DNA from: Marinomonas posidonica IVIA-Po-181
Lineage (GTDB): Bacteria; Pseudomonadota; Gammaproteobacteria; Pseudomonadales; Marinomonadaceae
NCBI RefSeq assembly: GCF_000214215.1
Contig: NC_015559.1
Location: 1,971,001-2,035,000 of the forward strand
Length of the DNA: 64,000 nt
Direction of reading: 5' to 3'
The notes under the pieces were generated by a model, which had not been told where the DNA came from, did not search any database, and saw only the letters and a list, made by a program, of their open reading frames with translations. The position numbers and the translations under genes are program-made. Of the stretch, positions 63,482-64,000 are shown in pieces; positions within the stretch are counted from its first letter, which is position 1, and each line of letters begins with the position of its first letter.

Positions 63482-64000
63482 ATGATTAAATTAACCAAAA
63501 GACAATCTGATGTACTCGATACCATTCGCGAGTTTATTAATGAAACCGGATTCCCACCTACCCGTGCGGAAATCGCGAAACGACTTGGCTTTAAATCCCC
63601 AAATGCGGCTGAAGAACACTTAAAAGCCCTCTGCAAAAAAGGCGCAATTGAAATGCTGTCCGGCGCTTCTCGTGGCATTCGATTGGTTGAGTCTTCCGAA
63701 AACAACGCTCCAGAAGACGAGTTAGGTTTGCCCGTTATCGGTAAAGTGGCCGCAGGATACCCTATATTGGCTCAAGAGAACATAGATACCCATGTTACTG
63801 TTCCAGGTAATATGTTCTCACCGAAAGCAGATTATTTCTTGTCGGTTTCCGGCACCAGCATGAAAAACATTGGCATTATGGAAGGTGATTTATTGGCCGT
63901 CCACAAAACCAATACGGTTCGCAATGGGCAAATTGTCGTTGCCCGCATTGGCGATGAAGTCACCGTTAAACGCTTCGAGCAAAAAGGACGCATTGTTCGA
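63482..64000 (+). CDS. lexA: LexA repressor, C-terminus cut by window end
   Basis: The first 173 residues of about 200 are present. The N-terminal winged helix shows [12 protein letters not shown] and the recognition helix around [14 protein letters not shown]. The self-cleavage site is Ala91-Gly92 in VAAGYP; the catalytic dyad is Ser126 in SGTSMKN and Lys163 in TVKRF. It represses DNA-damage genes until RecA filaments trigger autocleavage. Tandem SOS boxes upstream show autoregulation and likely control of divergent dinG. Confidence 0.98.
   Translation, partial: MIKLTKRQSDVLDTIREFINETGFPPTRAEIAKRLGFKSPNAAEEHLKALCKKGAIEMLSGASRGIRLVESSENNAPEDELGLPVIGKVAAGYPILAQENIDTHVTVPGNMFSPKADYFLSVSGTSMKNIGIMEGDLLAVHKTNTVRNGQIVVARIGDEVTVKRFEQKGRIVR

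Noticed and set aside
63430..63705. Open frame on the minus strand over lexA
   Set aside because: It lies fully over the well-supported lexA start and the SOS boxes.

Overview
The window looks like a chromosomal segment of a marine gammaproteobacterium, most likely Marinomonas or a close Oceanospirillales relative. This is inferred from the moderately AT-rich sequence and from gene blocks whose order resembles Pseudomonas: pepN-DUF2797-yeaC-glpG-nadK, murB-ptp-trm112-lpxK-exbD-exbB-comEC, dapA-bamC-purC, yceD-rpmF-plsX-fabD-fabG-acpP-fabF, and dinG divergent from lexA. No tRNA, rRNA, insertion sequence or CRISPR array was recognised.

Region 1 (1-16.6 kb) is a two-partner secretion locus on the minus strand: a ShlB/CdiB-type outer-membrane transporter followed by a giant FhaB/CdiA-type exoprotein of at least 4,932 codons. 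Its reading frame is open through the left edge of the window, so the C-terminal effector (and any immunity gene) lies outside. The exoprotein contains more than twenty repeats of 103 residues, a separate run of nine 17-residue repeats, a conserved FHA-type linker and an FHA-2-like region. A helically phased series of TTAAGTG-like heptamers lies directly upstream of the transporter gene.

Region 2 (16.8-31 kb) starts with an unrecognised long coiled-coil lipoprotein with a C-terminal membrane segment, and continues with pepN, DUF2797, yeaC, a GlpG-like rhomboid protease and nadK. Then come single metabolic genes: an ACC deaminase/D-cysteine desulfhydrase-like enzyme, a spermidine-synthase-like protein, pgm, a FabH-like ketosynthase and a patatin phospholipase.

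Region 3 (30.4-41 kb) is an envelope cluster on the minus strand. It holds murI, murB, a low-molecular-weight phosphatase, trm112-like, lpxK, exbD, exbB and comEC, many joined by 4-base start/stop overlaps. A DUF2062 gene and a lone sugar isomerase with long AT-rich flanks follow, then lolD and a single lolC/E-type permease.

Region 4 (41-54.7 kb) holds purC-bamC-dapA, bcp, an aldo/keto reductase, an ABC exporter pair with queF, a PA2817-like gene, and the fatty acid/phospholipid synthesis operon yceD-rpmF-plsX-fabD-fabG-acpP-fabF, with maf (yceF) divergent from it.

Region 5 (54.7-64 kb) holds a DUF4892 protein, an alpha/beta hydrolase, sixA, a DUF4389 protein, gpsA, selO, rhlB, dinG and the start of lexA. 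Two SOS boxes between dinG and lexA suggest joint LexA control. The right end cuts lexA.
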